A program made the position numbers and the translations under genes. From UBA7672 sp047601145 (GTDB lineage: Bacteria > Pseudomonadota > Alphaproteobacteria > Caulobacterales > Hyphomonadaceae), in assembly GCA_047601145.1 (NCBI GenBank), contig JASGJW010000001.1, forward strand, positions 496,001 to 560,000: DNA of 64,000 nt, written 5' to 3'. The notes under the pieces were generated by a model. It was not told the origin of the DNA and did no database searches. It saw only the letters and a list, made by a program, of their open reading frames with translations. Of the stretch, positions 50,471 to 58,955 are shown one piece after another (position 1 is the first letter of the stretch; the number at the start of each line of letters is the position of its first letter).

Positions 50471-50499
50471 CGGCCGCTTCCGAAAGGAGGCGGCCGTTT
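50471..50499 (+). terminator. Rho-independent terminator after pnp
   Basis: Eleven-bp stem CGGCCGCTTCC / GGAGGCGGCCG closed by a GAAA tetraloop, with one G-U pair, then TTTTGTTT. A very stable intrinsic terminator. Confidence 0.92.
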
Positions 50500-50517
50500 T
50501 GTTTCGGAGCTATCGCG

Positions 50518-50979
50518 CTAGTTCTGCTTGCGCGACCAGGTCGACATGCGCTGGGCAAGTTCGTCGGCGGCAAGGGCGCAGGCGGCTTCCGCCTCGGTAC
50601 GGGATTTCGCCTTGGCCGCTTCCATCGACGCGCGGGTCGGGCTCCACTCGGACATTTCCCATTCGAGGCAACCCCCGCCAGTCAGCGCGGCCAGGGCTGC
50701 CCGGCGCGCGGCCTCCTGCGCCGAAGCGCGGCAACTGTCGGTCAGCTCTCCGCACGATGCGAGACTGTCCGCATGCGCCTTGCGGACCGCTCCCTGCGCG
50801 GTGAGCATCGTGTCCTCGTAGTTCTTGTGAAGCTTCTGGGCTTCAATGACCTGCACTGCATTCATGCCGCCTTCGGACACGTCGTTCCAGATCGCAAAGC
50901 CGAGGATGCCGCCGAAGACCAGCAGCGCGATCCATCGCGCGCCTCCCCGCCATCCGCCGTTAAAGAATGTTCCGAGCAT
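50518..50979 (-). CDS. Uncharacterised single-pass membrane protein
   Basis: 153 residues, family not recognised. A basic N-terminus (RGGARWIALL) leads one membrane helix (about residues 14-31). The rest is a helical, alanine- and glutamate-rich domain with four cysteines (SLASCGELTDSCRAS, TGGGCLEWE, AEAACALAADEL), suggesting a periplasmic domain with disulfides. Neighbouring genes on the same strand are the sensor kinase upstream (46 bp away), so co-transcription with it is likely. Confidence 0.62.
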   Translation of the reverse strand: MLGTFFNGGWRGGARWIALLVFGGILGFAIWNDVSEGGMNAVQVIEAQKLHKNYEDTMLTAQGAVRKAHADSLASCGELTDSCRASAQEAARRAALAALTGGGCLEWEMSEWSPTRASMEAAKAKSRTEAEAACALAADELAQRMSTWSRKQN

Positions 50980-51025
50980 ACGGCTTTCCCCAATGCCGCC
51001 ACTCTAGCGCGGCGACAGGAGCGGA

Positions 51026-52549
51026 CTAGCCGTTGTTTCCGGTCGGAAACCGCATCTCGAACCGCACGCCATTATCGCGCGTCACCGAGGATTTCCCCTC
51101 CAGCTGCGCCACCAGCGCTGCGATGAGGCGCGTGCCGAGCCCTTGCCCGCCCGACGGCGTTTCGCTCATCCCCTGCCCATCATCTGCGATGATCAGTGTC
51201 GCCTCATCTCCCGTCAGCGGCCGGTCGAGCGTGATGGCCACCTTGCCCGGACGGCCTTCCGGGAACCCATGCTTGAACGCGTTCGATACGACTTCGTTGA
51301 CGATCAGCCCGAGCGGCAGCGCCTGGTCTGGCGACAGCTGCAATGGCGCCAGCCGCCATTCGAGCTTTACGCCCGGCGGGGCCGTCTCCCGCAGGCCGGC
51401 GAGCACGCGCGCGAGATAGGCCTCTGCATCGAGTGCGCCGAACTGGTTGCTCTCATAGATGTGCTGGTGGACCGCCGACATCGCCGCGATGCGTCGCGTC
51501 AGATCCTCCTTCATCGCCGCCGGCGCCTGTTGCAGCCGGACAAGCGCCGAAACCTGTTGCAGGTTGTTCTTCACGCGATGGTGGATTTCCTGGAGCAGCA
51601 CGCGGTTCTGGTCGAGCGCCACCTGCAGCTCCCGCCGCGACCGTTCATGGCGCAGCAGCAGAAGCACCGCCCATCCGCACAACAGCACCATGGCGATGAA
51701 TACCGGCGCGGCCACAAGCGCCGTCGAGCGTACGCGCGCCCAGAACGCTTCCGCCGTCGCCAGCCGGGACACGCTCGCCGTCACCACCAGCCCGAGATCC
51801 TTCAGCGAGACATAGCCGACCGTGCGCGGAATGCCGTCGATCACGGAGGGAGCAGAGGCATAAACGCCATCCGGCGCCTTGGGCAGCTCCTCCTTGAACA
51901 GCTGCGAACCCGACAGGTCCAGCGCCTGCGGCGGGACGGGATAGCGCGTCACCAGCCAGCCATCGTCACGCACGATGACAAGCGTTGAATCCGCCCCTAG
52001 CCCCACCTCCTCCCACACATCCGACAGTGCATCAGCTGGAAGATAGACGGCCGCCGCTCCCGCAAATTTTCCGTCACGCTCCAGCCGTCGCACGATGCCG
52101 AAAAAGCGCAGCGCGCCGCTGACGCCGAGCAGCGGCGTCACGGTCCAGGGATCGCCGGCCGCAATCGCCTTGAACTCGGCATTGGTCGAGACGTTCTGCC
52201 CGCGCACCCCGTCGCGCCCGATCGTGTTGCCTTCTGCGTCATAGATCGCCGAGAAGCCCTCCCCGGGCGACATCGGATGCGGCAGGAATTTGGCGGGGTC
52301 CGGCCCCAGCGCATCGTCGAGCCGGCGCAGGCGGTCGAGCGCGGTGCCAACGAGGGCGCGCACGTCGGCGCTGACGATCCGCGCAGCCCCCGAAACCTTG
52401 TCCTGCCCCTCGCGATCGGCGTCGCGCTCGCTGATCCAGATCAGTGCTGCGGCAAACAACGGCACCAAAACGGGGATCAGCAGGAGCAGCCCGATAGCCG
52501 CCCTGACCCCGCCAAGCGATGCGACATTCAGCCTGGAGCCTGTCCTCAC
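51026..52549 (-). CDS. Sensor histidine kinase with HisKA_2 domain
   Basis: 507-residue membrane kinase. An N-terminal helix (about 17-40), a ~240-residue periplasmic sensor (dCache-like, with FSAIYDAEGNTIGRDG and TLVIVRDDGWLVTRYP) and a second helix (about 283-303) precede the phosphorylation domain LLQEIHHRVKNNLQQVSALVRLQ, whose EIHHRVKNNLQ is the HisKA_2 signature. The ATPase domain has LIVNEVVSNAFKHGF, DDGQGM and GQGLGTRLI. GTG start. No response regulator is adjacent, so it is an orphan; the stand-alone Hpt at 20 kb is a possible but unproven partner. Confidence 0.87.
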   Translation of the reverse strand: MRTGSRLNVASLGGVRAAIGLLLLIPVLVPLFAAALIWISERDADREGQDKVSGAARIVSADVRALVGTALDRLRRLDDALGPDPAKFLPHPMSPGEGFSAIYDAEGNTIGRDGVRGQNVSTNAEFKAIAAGDPWTVTPLLGVSGALRFFGIVRRLERDGKFAGAAAVYLPADALSDVWEEVGLGADSTLVIVRDDGWLVTRYPVPPQALDLSGSQLFKEELPKAPDGVYASAPSVIDGIPRTVGYVSLKDLGLVVTASVSRLATAEAFWARVRSTALVAAPVFIAMVLLCGWAVLLLLRHERSRRELQVALDQNRVLLQEIHHRVKNNLQQVSALVRLQQAPAAMKEDLTRRIAAMSAVHQHIYESNQFGALDAEAYLARVLAGLRETAPPGVKLEWRLAPLQLSPDQALPLGLIVNEVVSNAFKHGFPEGRPGKVAITLDRPLTGDEATLIIADDGQGMSETPSGGQGLGTRLIAALVAQLEGKSSVTRDNGVRFEMRFPTGNNG

Positions 52550-52733
52550 ACGATCTCCCGGACGCCGCTGCGGGCGCCTCGTCCACCGCTATGATCTAGG
52601 GCGGCAAAAACGGCGGCAAGGCCATCCAGGCTGCGATTTCGCTGCACGAACAGGCGACAAGAGGCGCGAACGCGCTTGACGCTAGGGGCGCGGATGCTAG
52701 GCCCGATGGGGGCGGACGGTCGGCGAGGCAGGC

Positions 52734-54446
52734 GTGGCGTCAGGCGCGAACAGCGACGGAAGCGGCGGTGCGACCGATCCAGGCATACGCCTGCTCACCC
52801 GCATCGGCGATTTCGTCGAGCCGCTGACCCGGTTCGACCGTGGCCATCTCTCCCTCGAGGGCAGCGAGCACACGATCATCGACGTGATCGCCCGCCAGAC
52901 CTTCCGCGTGACGTTCGAGACCAGCCGCAGCGAAGGCAACGGCCCCCTGCCGCCCGGCGTGATGCAGGTCGCTGACGCTGCCGCCTTGGCGCGCGACAGC
53001 GCGGGGCAGCTGGCCTCGGCAAAGGCCATGGTCCCGCACCGGCTGGCGACATGGGCCGAGCAGCATGGCGAGAACCCGCTCGAAAAGCCGTCTGTCGCCG
53101 ACTGCTTCACCCCGCCCGCCCCGCTCGGCCATGTCGAGACCTGTATCCCCTGCAACGGCGCCGGCAAGATCGCCTGCTCGCTCTGCACCGGCGCCGGCAC
53201 GCTCACCTGCGAGGCCTGCTCCGGCCACGGCCAGACGCCCTGCACCACCTGCAAGGCCACCGGCCAGACCACCTGCGCCACCTGCAAGGGCATGCGAACC
53301 ATCCTCATCCAGAAGGAACGCAAGCAGCTCGACGGCAAGACCGGCAAGCAGGTCGTGGAGTACGTCCAGGAAACCGTCACCTGCACGACCTGCGCTGGCG
53401 CCGGTCAGGTGAAATGTGCGCGCTGCAGCGGAAAGACGGAGATCACCTGCGCGACCTGCCATGGCCAGAAGACAATCACCTGCACGCAATGCCAGGGCTC
53501 TGGGTCGAAGACTTGCGAAACCTGCGGCGGCCAAGGCAGGCGCTTCTTCCAGGCGACACTTTCGGCCTCCGTGAAGGAGAGCTTCGAGACGACCGTACGT
53601 GCGACAACCCCTGAAACGGCGGTGGTCCTCAAAGGTCTCGGCACGATCGAGCAGATCCTGAAATACGCCGGGTCGCACCGCGCGACCTCCGAGATCAACG
53701 CCGACACGCTCCGGCGCGATACGGTCGCATCGATCCCTGTCACCGCCGTTACCGTGCAGGCCGGCAAGGGCCGCGCGCAGGTCCACAGCTTCGGCCCCGA
53801 CCAGGAAGTCCTCGACTACCGCAACATCGCCGGCATGCTGCTTACCGATGATGTCGCCGCGCTCGAAGACACGCTGACGACAACCAAACTCATCCCCCCG
53901 AAGATAAACGACACGCTGTTCGGCTCGCTGACGAACATGTTCGCCTCGAAGGCGCATGTCACGATCGCCGAAAACGCCGCGAAGAAGGACATCAGCGGCG
54001 TCGAGCGTGAATTCCGAGGCGTTGTCACGGGCGATTACATCAAGCGCTCTGGCGCCGCACTCAAGACTGCGGTCGGCCGGGCCTATTGGGCCCTCCTCGC
54101 CAAGGGTCCCGTGGCCGTGCTCGCTGCGCCGCTGCTCTACCTGCCGATGGGCCTGCTCGTGCGCAGCCAGGGGTCGAACGGCACAACGATGGCGCTGCTC
54201 GGCGTGATGCTGATCACCTTCTTCGCGGCCCTCGCCGCACACTACTGGGTGGTGCAGCAGATGCAGAAACGCATCGCTCCGAGCGATACCCCTAAGATCA
54301 GCCGCATCGTCGACCGCCTCGGCCTCACCCTCAAATGGCTCGGATTTGCCGGCGCCGCTTCGGTCGTGCTGACGCTTGTGGTGATGGCGCTCACCAACGC
54401 GCTGTTCCCGCCGCCGGTCGCGCCGCCCTTCGGCCTGCCCCGCTAG
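52734..54446 (+). CDS. Membrane protein with ten CxxC motifs (DnaJ-type zinc-finger-like array)
   Basis: 570-residue protein of no recognised family. The central segment (about residues 135-270) has two blocks of five CxxC motifs each, spaced by 7-8 residues as in DnaJ zinc fingers: CIPC, CSLC, CEAC, CTTC, CATC, then a ~38-residue insert, then CTTC, CARC, CATC, CTQC, CETC, many followed by G-x-G. There is no J domain. The C-terminal third has an extended region and three to four membrane helices (about 455-475, 482-502, 535-555). GTG start. It is divergent from the sensor kinase. Metal binding and function are inference. Confidence 0.75.
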   Translation: MASGANSDGSGGATDPGIRLLTRIGDFVEPLTRFDRGHLSLEGSEHTIIDVIARQTFRVTFETSRSEGNGPLPPGVMQVADAAALARDSAGQLASAKAMVPHRLATWAEQHGENPLEKPSVADCFTPPAPLGHVETCIPCNGAGKIACSLCTGAGTLTCEACSGHGQTPCTTCKATGQTTCATCKGMRTILIQKERKQLDGKTGKQVVEYVQETVTCTTCAGAGQVKCARCSGKTEITCATCHGQKTITCTQCQGSGSKTCETCGGQGRRFFQATLSASVKESFETTVRATTPETAVVLKGLGTIEQILKYAGSHRATSEINADTLRRDTVASIPVTAVTVQAGKGRAQVHSFGPDQEVLDYRNIAGMLLTDDVAALEDTLTTTKLIPPKINDTLFGSLTNMFASKAHVTIAENAAKKDISGVEREFRGVVTGDYIKRSGAALKTAVGRAYWALLAKGPVAVLAAPLLYLPMGLLVRSQGSNGTTMALLGVMLITFFAALAAHYWVVQQMQKRIAPSDTPKISRIVDRLGLTLKWLGFAGAASVVLTLVVMALTNALFPPPVAPPFGLPR

Positions 54447-54661
54447 AAACGTCGCGGGCGGAGGCGAGGCCCCCGCCCTGGTCGTTCAGGTATCCCGGCC
54501 GGTCCGGTGCGCGCAGCCTGGGCTGCGGACGAAGTCGGCTCGGTGTGTGCACTCTCTTGCCGAAATCGATGACAGCCGTCTGACGCACACGCTGCGGTAC
54601 TGTGAAACAAATCGGGCGCGGCCGCCCCATTCGTTGACGGGTGGTAACCGTCCCACTGGGC

Positions 54662-55702
54662 CTATTTTTCGAGAGGCGGCATCGCCGCGATCCACTCGCG
54701 GATCAGCGCCACGGCCTTCTCGTCGATCACTGTGCGGCCAAGCTCCGGCATGGCGACCCCTGGCTCGCTCGAATTGATCCGGTAGAGCAGGATCGAATCG
54801 TCCGGATGCCCCGGCTCGATGACAAAGGCATGCTCGCCCGATCCCCGGCCCGCAGCCACCGGCCGCTTGCGTACGCCCCAGCCCGCGCGATCGGTCTCGT
54901 TCCACGCGAGAAAGAGCCCCGAGTTGGAAGCGCCGCCGCCGGCCTTGTGGCAATGCGCACAATTGATGTCGATCCACGCCCGCGCGCGCTCATCCAGCGG
55001 TGCGTCGCCATAGACCGCAACCGCTGCCGGTGCATCTCCCGGTGCCCCATCGAGAACGCCGCGCTTCACCCAGTCCGCCAGCTGGTTCACGCCCGCCGGC
55101 CCCACATGATTGAGATTGCGCGCTGTCGGACCGATGGGAACGAAGGCCTTGTTCTGCTGGTGGCATTCCTTGCACTGGTTCCTGTTCGGCACCGCATAGT
55201 CGATCGACAGCGGCTTTCCTTCCGGCGAGATCGTCTCGATCCTGTCCCCGCCGCCGACAGGCGAATAGACCGCCTCGGTCTGTTCCTTGTTCCAGATATA
55301 GGGGTAGGCCACCCACCCATCGGCCTTGTGGATCAGCAGCCGCGTCTCGATCCACCGCTCGTTGAGCGCCGGATCGCGCATGTCGGGCGCGAACGCGAAC
55401 GTCTTGATGAGAACCGACCCGACCGGAAAGTCGAAGACCTTGTCCGGATTGTACTTGGCGTGCTGGCCCTTGGGCACGTAGACGAAGCGGTGCTTGCCCG
55501 CATAGTCGCTGAACAGCGCATTGATCAGGTCGTAGGGCACGACGCCTTCGGAAACGGCCGCTCCCGCATTCGCCGTCGCGAAGAACCCGTAGTCCGACAG
55601 TTTCGGGGCCGGATCCTCCGCAAGCACGACACTGTCGCGCACGCCCACCTGCTGCGTGCAGGCCGCCAGAAGAACCACAAGCGAAGCGAACAGAACTCTC
55701 AC
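54662..55702 (-). CDS. SO_2930/HNE_0200-type dihaem c-type cytochrome lipoprotein
   Basis: 346-residue exported protein. Signal peptide MRVLFASLVVLLAACTQ has a lipobox. Two haem-c sites are present, CKECH (RNQCKECHQQNKAF) and CAHCH (INCAHCHKAGGG). LSDYGFF, GVVPYDLINALFSDYAGKHRFVYVPKG and FDFPVGSVLIKTF are characteristic of this family, which is found beside a beta-helix protein of the type encoded just upstream. The role is unknown; electron transfer at the outer membrane or periplasm is a guess. Confidence 0.82.
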   Translation of the reverse strand: MRVLFASLVVLLAACTQQVGVRDSVVLAEDPAPKLSDYGFFATANAGAAVSEGVVPYDLINALFSDYAGKHRFVYVPKGQHAKYNPDKVFDFPVGSVLIKTFAFAPDMRDPALNERWIETRLLIHKADGWVAYPYIWNKEQTEAVYSPVGGGDRIETISPEGKPLSIDYAVPNRNQCKECHQQNKAFVPIGPTARNLNHVGPAGVNQLADWVKRGVLDGAPGDAPAAVAVYGDAPLDERARAWIDINCAHCHKAGGGASNSGLFLAWNETDRAGWGVRKRPVAAGRGSGEHAFVIEPGHPDDSILLYRINSSEPGVAMPELGRTVIDEKAVALIREWIAAMPPLEK

Positions 55703-55705
55703 GTA

Positions 55706-55757
55706 ATGACCCGTTCTATCCCGCTCGCCCCGGCTTTCGCCGGGATGAGCGGGTCAT
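55706..55757. repeat. REP-like palindrome between the cytochrome and beta-helix genes
   Basis: Nested inverted repeat: outer arms ATGACCCG / CGGGTCAT, inner arms CCCGGC-TTTC-GCCGGG. The inner CCCGGCTTTCGCCGGG core is of a kind dispersed in alphaproteobacterial genomes between genes. It fills the 79-bp gap and could also slow transcription or stabilise the upstream mRNA. No second copy was seen in this window. Confidence 0.6.
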
Positions 55758-55781
55758 GACCTGTCCCCCAAATCGAAAGTC

Positions 55782-57020
55782 TTACGTCCCTTCCTTCGCC
55801 GCAGGTTTGTCCTGCGGCAGGACGATGGCTGGCGGCTCGGCGATCTCCGCGTCCGGCAGGCGCGTGGTCGAGGGCTTGGCCTTGGTCAGGTCGATCGGCG
55901 TAACGCCCAGTCCGAGATTGACGAAGCCCACCTCCGGCTTCTCGCGGATGGCGATGCGCACCTCTTCCGTCTTGCCGTGATAGGTCGTGACGCCGTCCCA
56001 CACGATGGCCGGCAGCTTGCCGCCGAGCGCAGGCGCCAGCGGGGCAAGGCGTCCCTGCGGGTTGTTCCCGCCTTCGCCATACGTGTTGTCGCGAATCACG
56101 AAATCACGCGGCAGGGGGTTGTAGCGGTCATCGTCGAACTCGAACGAGTAGCCGTAGATCAGGATGTGCGTTGTCTGGTTCTTGTCGAACGTGTTGTTGA
56201 ACACGTGAACATTCTTGTTCGCCATCAGCATCACGCCTGCGCCCGTCGGCACGTTGGCGACGATATTGCCCGGCGGGGCGAAGTTCGGCGTGTCGTTCTC
56301 GACGACCTTGTTGTTGAACACGCGCGTGGAGTGACCGCCGATCTTGGTCATATGCTTGCCCGGCAGGTCGAATACCAGGATGCCGCCGGCATTGTGGGTG
56401 GCGACGTTGTCGTGCACGTCGGCATTGGACGAGTTCTCGATCTCGATGCCGGCGACGTTGTATTCCGCCGTCGAGTTGCGGACGATGATGTTCTCCGACT
56501 GGCCGACATAGATGCCGGCATCCGAGGCGCCCGACACCGTCACGCCGTCGATCAGCACGTTGGTCAATTCAACCGGGTAGACGCCATAGGCGCCGTTTTC
56601 GGTCTTCGGCCCGCCAGTCCAGACGACCTTCAGGTCCTTGAAGGTGATGACATCCGAACCCTTGGACTTGATGCCGTCGCCCTTGGGGTCCTCCATCGTG
56701 AAACCCGTCACGGTGACGCCATTGGAGGTGATAAGCAGGCCTTCGCCCGCACCCGTCTGGCCCTTGAACGAGATAAAGGTCTTGTCCTGGCCGGCGCCCT
56801 TGATGGTGACATTGTCCTTGTCGAGCGAGAGCGGCTTGGTGAAGTCGAACCGGCCTTCGCCGATCTCGATCACATCGCCCGGCTTGGCGTCGATCAGGCG
56901 CGCCTGCAGGTCGTCATTGGCCGTCGCGCCGGGCATCAGGGCGGCTGGCTTCGGCGGCTCCTGCGGACCGCAGGCCGATACGAGCGCCAGAACCGAAACC
57001 GCCAGGAAGATGCTGCGCAT
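55782..57020 (-). CDS. Parallel beta-helix repeat lipoprotein
   Basis: 412-residue lipoprotein: signal peptide MRSIFLAVSVLALVSACG with the lipobox SAC. A right-handed beta-helix runs from about residue 50 to 320, visible as repeats such as VTIKGAGQDKTFISFKG, VLIDGVTVSGASDAGIYVGQSENIIVRNS and ENSSNADVHDNVATHN. The C-terminal part is extended and proline-rich. Beta-helix proteins of this kind (CASH/Nos-like) often bind or cut polysaccharides; catalytic residues are not recognisable. It is the first gene of a two-gene unit with the dihaem cytochrome. Confidence 0.83.
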   Translation of the reverse strand: MRSIFLAVSVLALVSACGPQEPPKPAALMPGATANDDLQARLIDAKPGDVIEIGEGRFDFTKPLSLDKDNVTIKGAGQDKTFISFKGQTGAGEGLLITSNGVTVTGFTMEDPKGDGIKSKGSDVITFKDLKVVWTGGPKTENGAYGVYPVELTNVLIDGVTVSGASDAGIYVGQSENIIVRNSTAEYNVAGIEIENSSNADVHDNVATHNAGGILVFDLPGKHMTKIGGHSTRVFNNKVVENDTPNFAPPGNIVANVPTGAGVMLMANKNVHVFNNTFDKNQTTHILIYGYSFEFDDDRYNPLPRDFVIRDNTYGEGGNNPQGRLAPLAPALGGKLPAIVWDGVTTYHGKTEEVRIAIREKPEVGFVNLGLGVTPIDLTKAKPSTTRLPDAEIAEPPAIVLPQDKPAAKEGT

Positions 57021-57249
57021 CCCGCCCTCCCAAAATGTTGCTTTCGGAGGACTCTCGGTTTCAGCCGGACAATGTCAAGGCGATCGCACCGGTTGCCGAT
57101 AGGTCAATCAACGTGGAGCGAGGCGCCGGCGATGCGGCGAGGCCGGCAGCTGACATGCCGGAGATCGTCGCATCGCCGATCGCGTTCCTCGCGGTTCGCG
57201 ACATGCCCTCAGTCTTGTGCTGCCAGCAGCATTGCGCCAGTTTATTTCG

Positions 57250-57266
57250 TGAATTGAGATCATTCA
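57250..57266. promoter_or_regulatory. Candidate LysR-type operator
   Basis: Inverted repeat TGAAT-N7-ATTCA, 16 bp before the lysR start codon. It contains the T-N11-A pattern bound by LysR-type regulators and sits in the gap to the divergent beta-helix gene. Placement supports autoregulation; binding is inference. Confidence 0.45.
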
Positions 57267-57282
57267 TGCCAGTGATGATGCG

Positions 57283-58218
57283 ATGAACCTGCGCGGCCTC
57301 GACCTCAACCTCCTGCCCGTGTTCGAGGCGGTCTATTCCGAAGGCGGCATAACGCGCGCCGCCGAACGCCTGCACCTTACCCAGCCTGCTGTCAGCAACG
57401 CTCTCGCCCGCCTGCGCGCGGCCTTTGGCGACCCTCTCTTCGTGCGTGCGCAGACCGGCATGGCCCCAACGCCCGCCGCCAAGGCCCTGATCGGGCCCGT
57501 GCGCGAAGCTCTCGCCCTCGTCCGCAAGGGCCTCGACCGCCAGGCGGATTTCGATCCCTCTGCCTCCGACCGCGTCTTCAGCATCGCCATTGGCGACATC
57601 GCCGCCGCAGTCATCGTTCCCGCCATGGCCCGCGTGATGGAGGCGGAGGACGCCCGCGTCTCCTTCAGCTGGTTGCAGATGGCCCGCCCCGACATCCCCG
57701 CCGAATTCGCCGCCGGCCAGCTCGATCTCGTGATCGACATCGCGGCGCTTGCCCGCCCCGAACTCGCCAGCGTGAAGCTGTTCTCGGACCGTTATGTCTG
57801 CGTCCTGCGCAAAGGCCATCCTTGCGCCACAGGCCGCCTTACGCTCCCCCGCTTCCTCGGCCTGCGCCACATCACCGTCTCCAGCCGCCGCACAGGCCGC
57901 GGCGTGATCGACGTCGCTCTGAGCCGCGTCGGCGAGCGCCTGCGGCCCGCAATGCGCATGCCCCACTTCCAGACCGCCTTCCACGCCGTGATGGCCAGCG
58001 ACCTCGCCCTCGTCGCCCCCATGTCTCTCGCCGAACGCTATGACGTCGCTGTGCGTGAACTCCCCGTCGACGCGGTCGAGCTCGATCTGATGCTGTTCTG
58101 GCGCAAGGACGCGGAGGGCGATGCCGGCCTTGCCTGGGCGCGCGACCGCATCGTGCGCGCCGCGCAAACGAAAGCGGCCGCTCCTCGGGGAAGGAGCGGC
58201 CGCGGGCAACCGGCGTGA
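57283..58218 (+). CDS. LysR family transcriptional regulator
   Basis: 311-residue LysR-type regulator: RGLDLNLLPVFEAVYSEGGITRAAERLHLTQPAVSNALARLRAAFGDPLFVR as DNA-binding domain and VFSIAIGDIAAAVIVPAMARVME opening the effector domain, followed by typical Rossmann-like segments. It is of the same NodD/PcpR-like branch as the one at 12.7 kb. It is divergent from the beta-helix/cytochrome pair, its probable target. The last ~12 residues (AAPRGRSGRGQPA) are encoded by a strong inverted repeat that looks like a terminator for the opposite strand. Confidence 0.9.
   Translation: MNLRGLDLNLLPVFEAVYSEGGITRAAERLHLTQPAVSNALARLRAAFGDPLFVRAQTGMAPTPAAKALIGPVREALALVRKGLDRQADFDPSASDRVFSIAIGDIAAAVIVPAMARVMEAEDARVSFSWLQMARPDIPAEFAAGQLDLVIDIAALARPELASVKLFSDRYVCVLRKGHPCATGRLTLPRFLGLRHITVSSRRTGRGVIDVALSRVGERLRPAMRMPHFQTAFHAVMASDLALVAPMSLAERYDVAVRELPVDAVELDLMLFWRKDAEGDAGLAWARDRIVRAAQTKAAAPRGRSGRGQPA
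58167..58203 (-). terminator. Terminator of the RcnB-like gene inside the lysR 3' end
   Basis: Perfect 12-bp stem GCGGCCGCTCCT / AGGAGCGGCCGC with a 6-nt loop, followed on the minus strand by TTTCGTTT. It ends the convergent RcnB-like transcript while forming part of the lysR coding sequence. Confidence 0.8.
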
Positions 58219-58249
58219 GAAAAAACGCAGGTCGCGGGGGTCGTCAGCG

Positions 58250-58714
58250 CTAGTTGTTGAGCGCCCAGAGGATCAGACCGGTCGCGGCGGCGACGAGCAG
58301 GATCTCGCCCGTGCGGTTGTCGCGATAGTAGTACTGGCCATGGCGCGGCGGCGGCAGGCGATAGTAGCCATAGTCGCGCACGACCACGAAGTTGCTGTAG
58401 CTCGGGCGATAGCGGAAATAGTCGCCCTTGCTCCAGTAGCGGTGATCGCCGCGCGTGTCGTACCAGCCACGGCCGCCCCAGCGGTCGTCATGGCCGCGAT
58501 GGTCGTCCCAGCCGCGATCATTCCAGCCGCGGTCGTTTCCATTCCAGCCGCGGCGGTCGTCCTTCCAACCGCGATCGTCCTTCCAGCCTTTGCCTTTGCC
58601 GCGGTGGTCATCCCAACCGCCATGACCTTTGCCACGCGGCGGGTCAGCGAAAGCAGGCGCCACAGCGCCGAGGGCGATCACGCCGGCCATCAGTGAAGAA
58701 GCAATGAGACGCAT
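58250..58714 (-). CDS. RcnB-family periplasmic protein
   Basis: 154-residue exported protein. Signal peptide MRLIASSLMAGVIALGAVAPAFA. Residues 24-90 are low-complexity, built of D/R/G/W repeats such as WKDDRGWKDDRRGW and GWNDRGWDDHRGHD. The C-terminal RcnB domain has RYRPSYSNFVVVRDYGYYRLPPPRHGQYYYRDNRTGEILLVAAATGLILWAL. E. coli RcnB is a periplasmic nickel/cobalt homeostasis factor; the Asp/His-rich region here could bind metal (inference). No rcnA efflux gene is nearby. Confidence 0.8.
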   Translation of the reverse strand: MRLIASSLMAGVIALGAVAPAFADPPRGKGHGGWDDHRGKGKGWKDDRGWKDDRRGWNGNDRGWNDRGWDDHRGHDDRWGGRGWYDTRGDHRYWSKGDYFRYRPSYSNFVVVRDYGYYRLPPPRHGQYYYRDNRTGEILLVAAATGLILWALNN

Positions 58715-58955
58715 GAGGCACTCCTTTCAGTCTCTTGAGCTTCATAAGAACGCATGGCGCATGAACAGAGCTCGACTCATCCGTTCATATACGTGGGAAA
58801 CGCAGAAACGCCGAAAAACTCACGGGAATTCAGCGCCCTGCAAATGCAGAATCCATGAGAAAATCTGCGGCGCGCGAGGTGCGCCGGGGGCCATGTTCAG
58901 GAATCCGCGCGCAAGCTGAACAGCCGTTGTCCGGCATTCAGCATGGAACCCGGCT

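Noticed and set aside
52740..54242. 500-residue minus-strand frame opposite the CxxC-array gene
   Set aside because: Gly/Ala/Arg repeats mirror the CxxC repeats of the true gene; plus-strand codon bias and membrane helices support the other frame.
54447..54661. Short frames in the gap after the CxxC-array gene
   Set aside because: No ribosome-binding site, no similarity, shadow-like composition; only a weak GGGCGG/CCGCCC hairpin at 54456-54478 without a T-tract.
58715..58955. Plus-strand frame of ~96 residues between the RcnB-like and fusion genes
   Set aside because: Arg-rich, crosses the gene boundary and has no motif; treated as non-coding.
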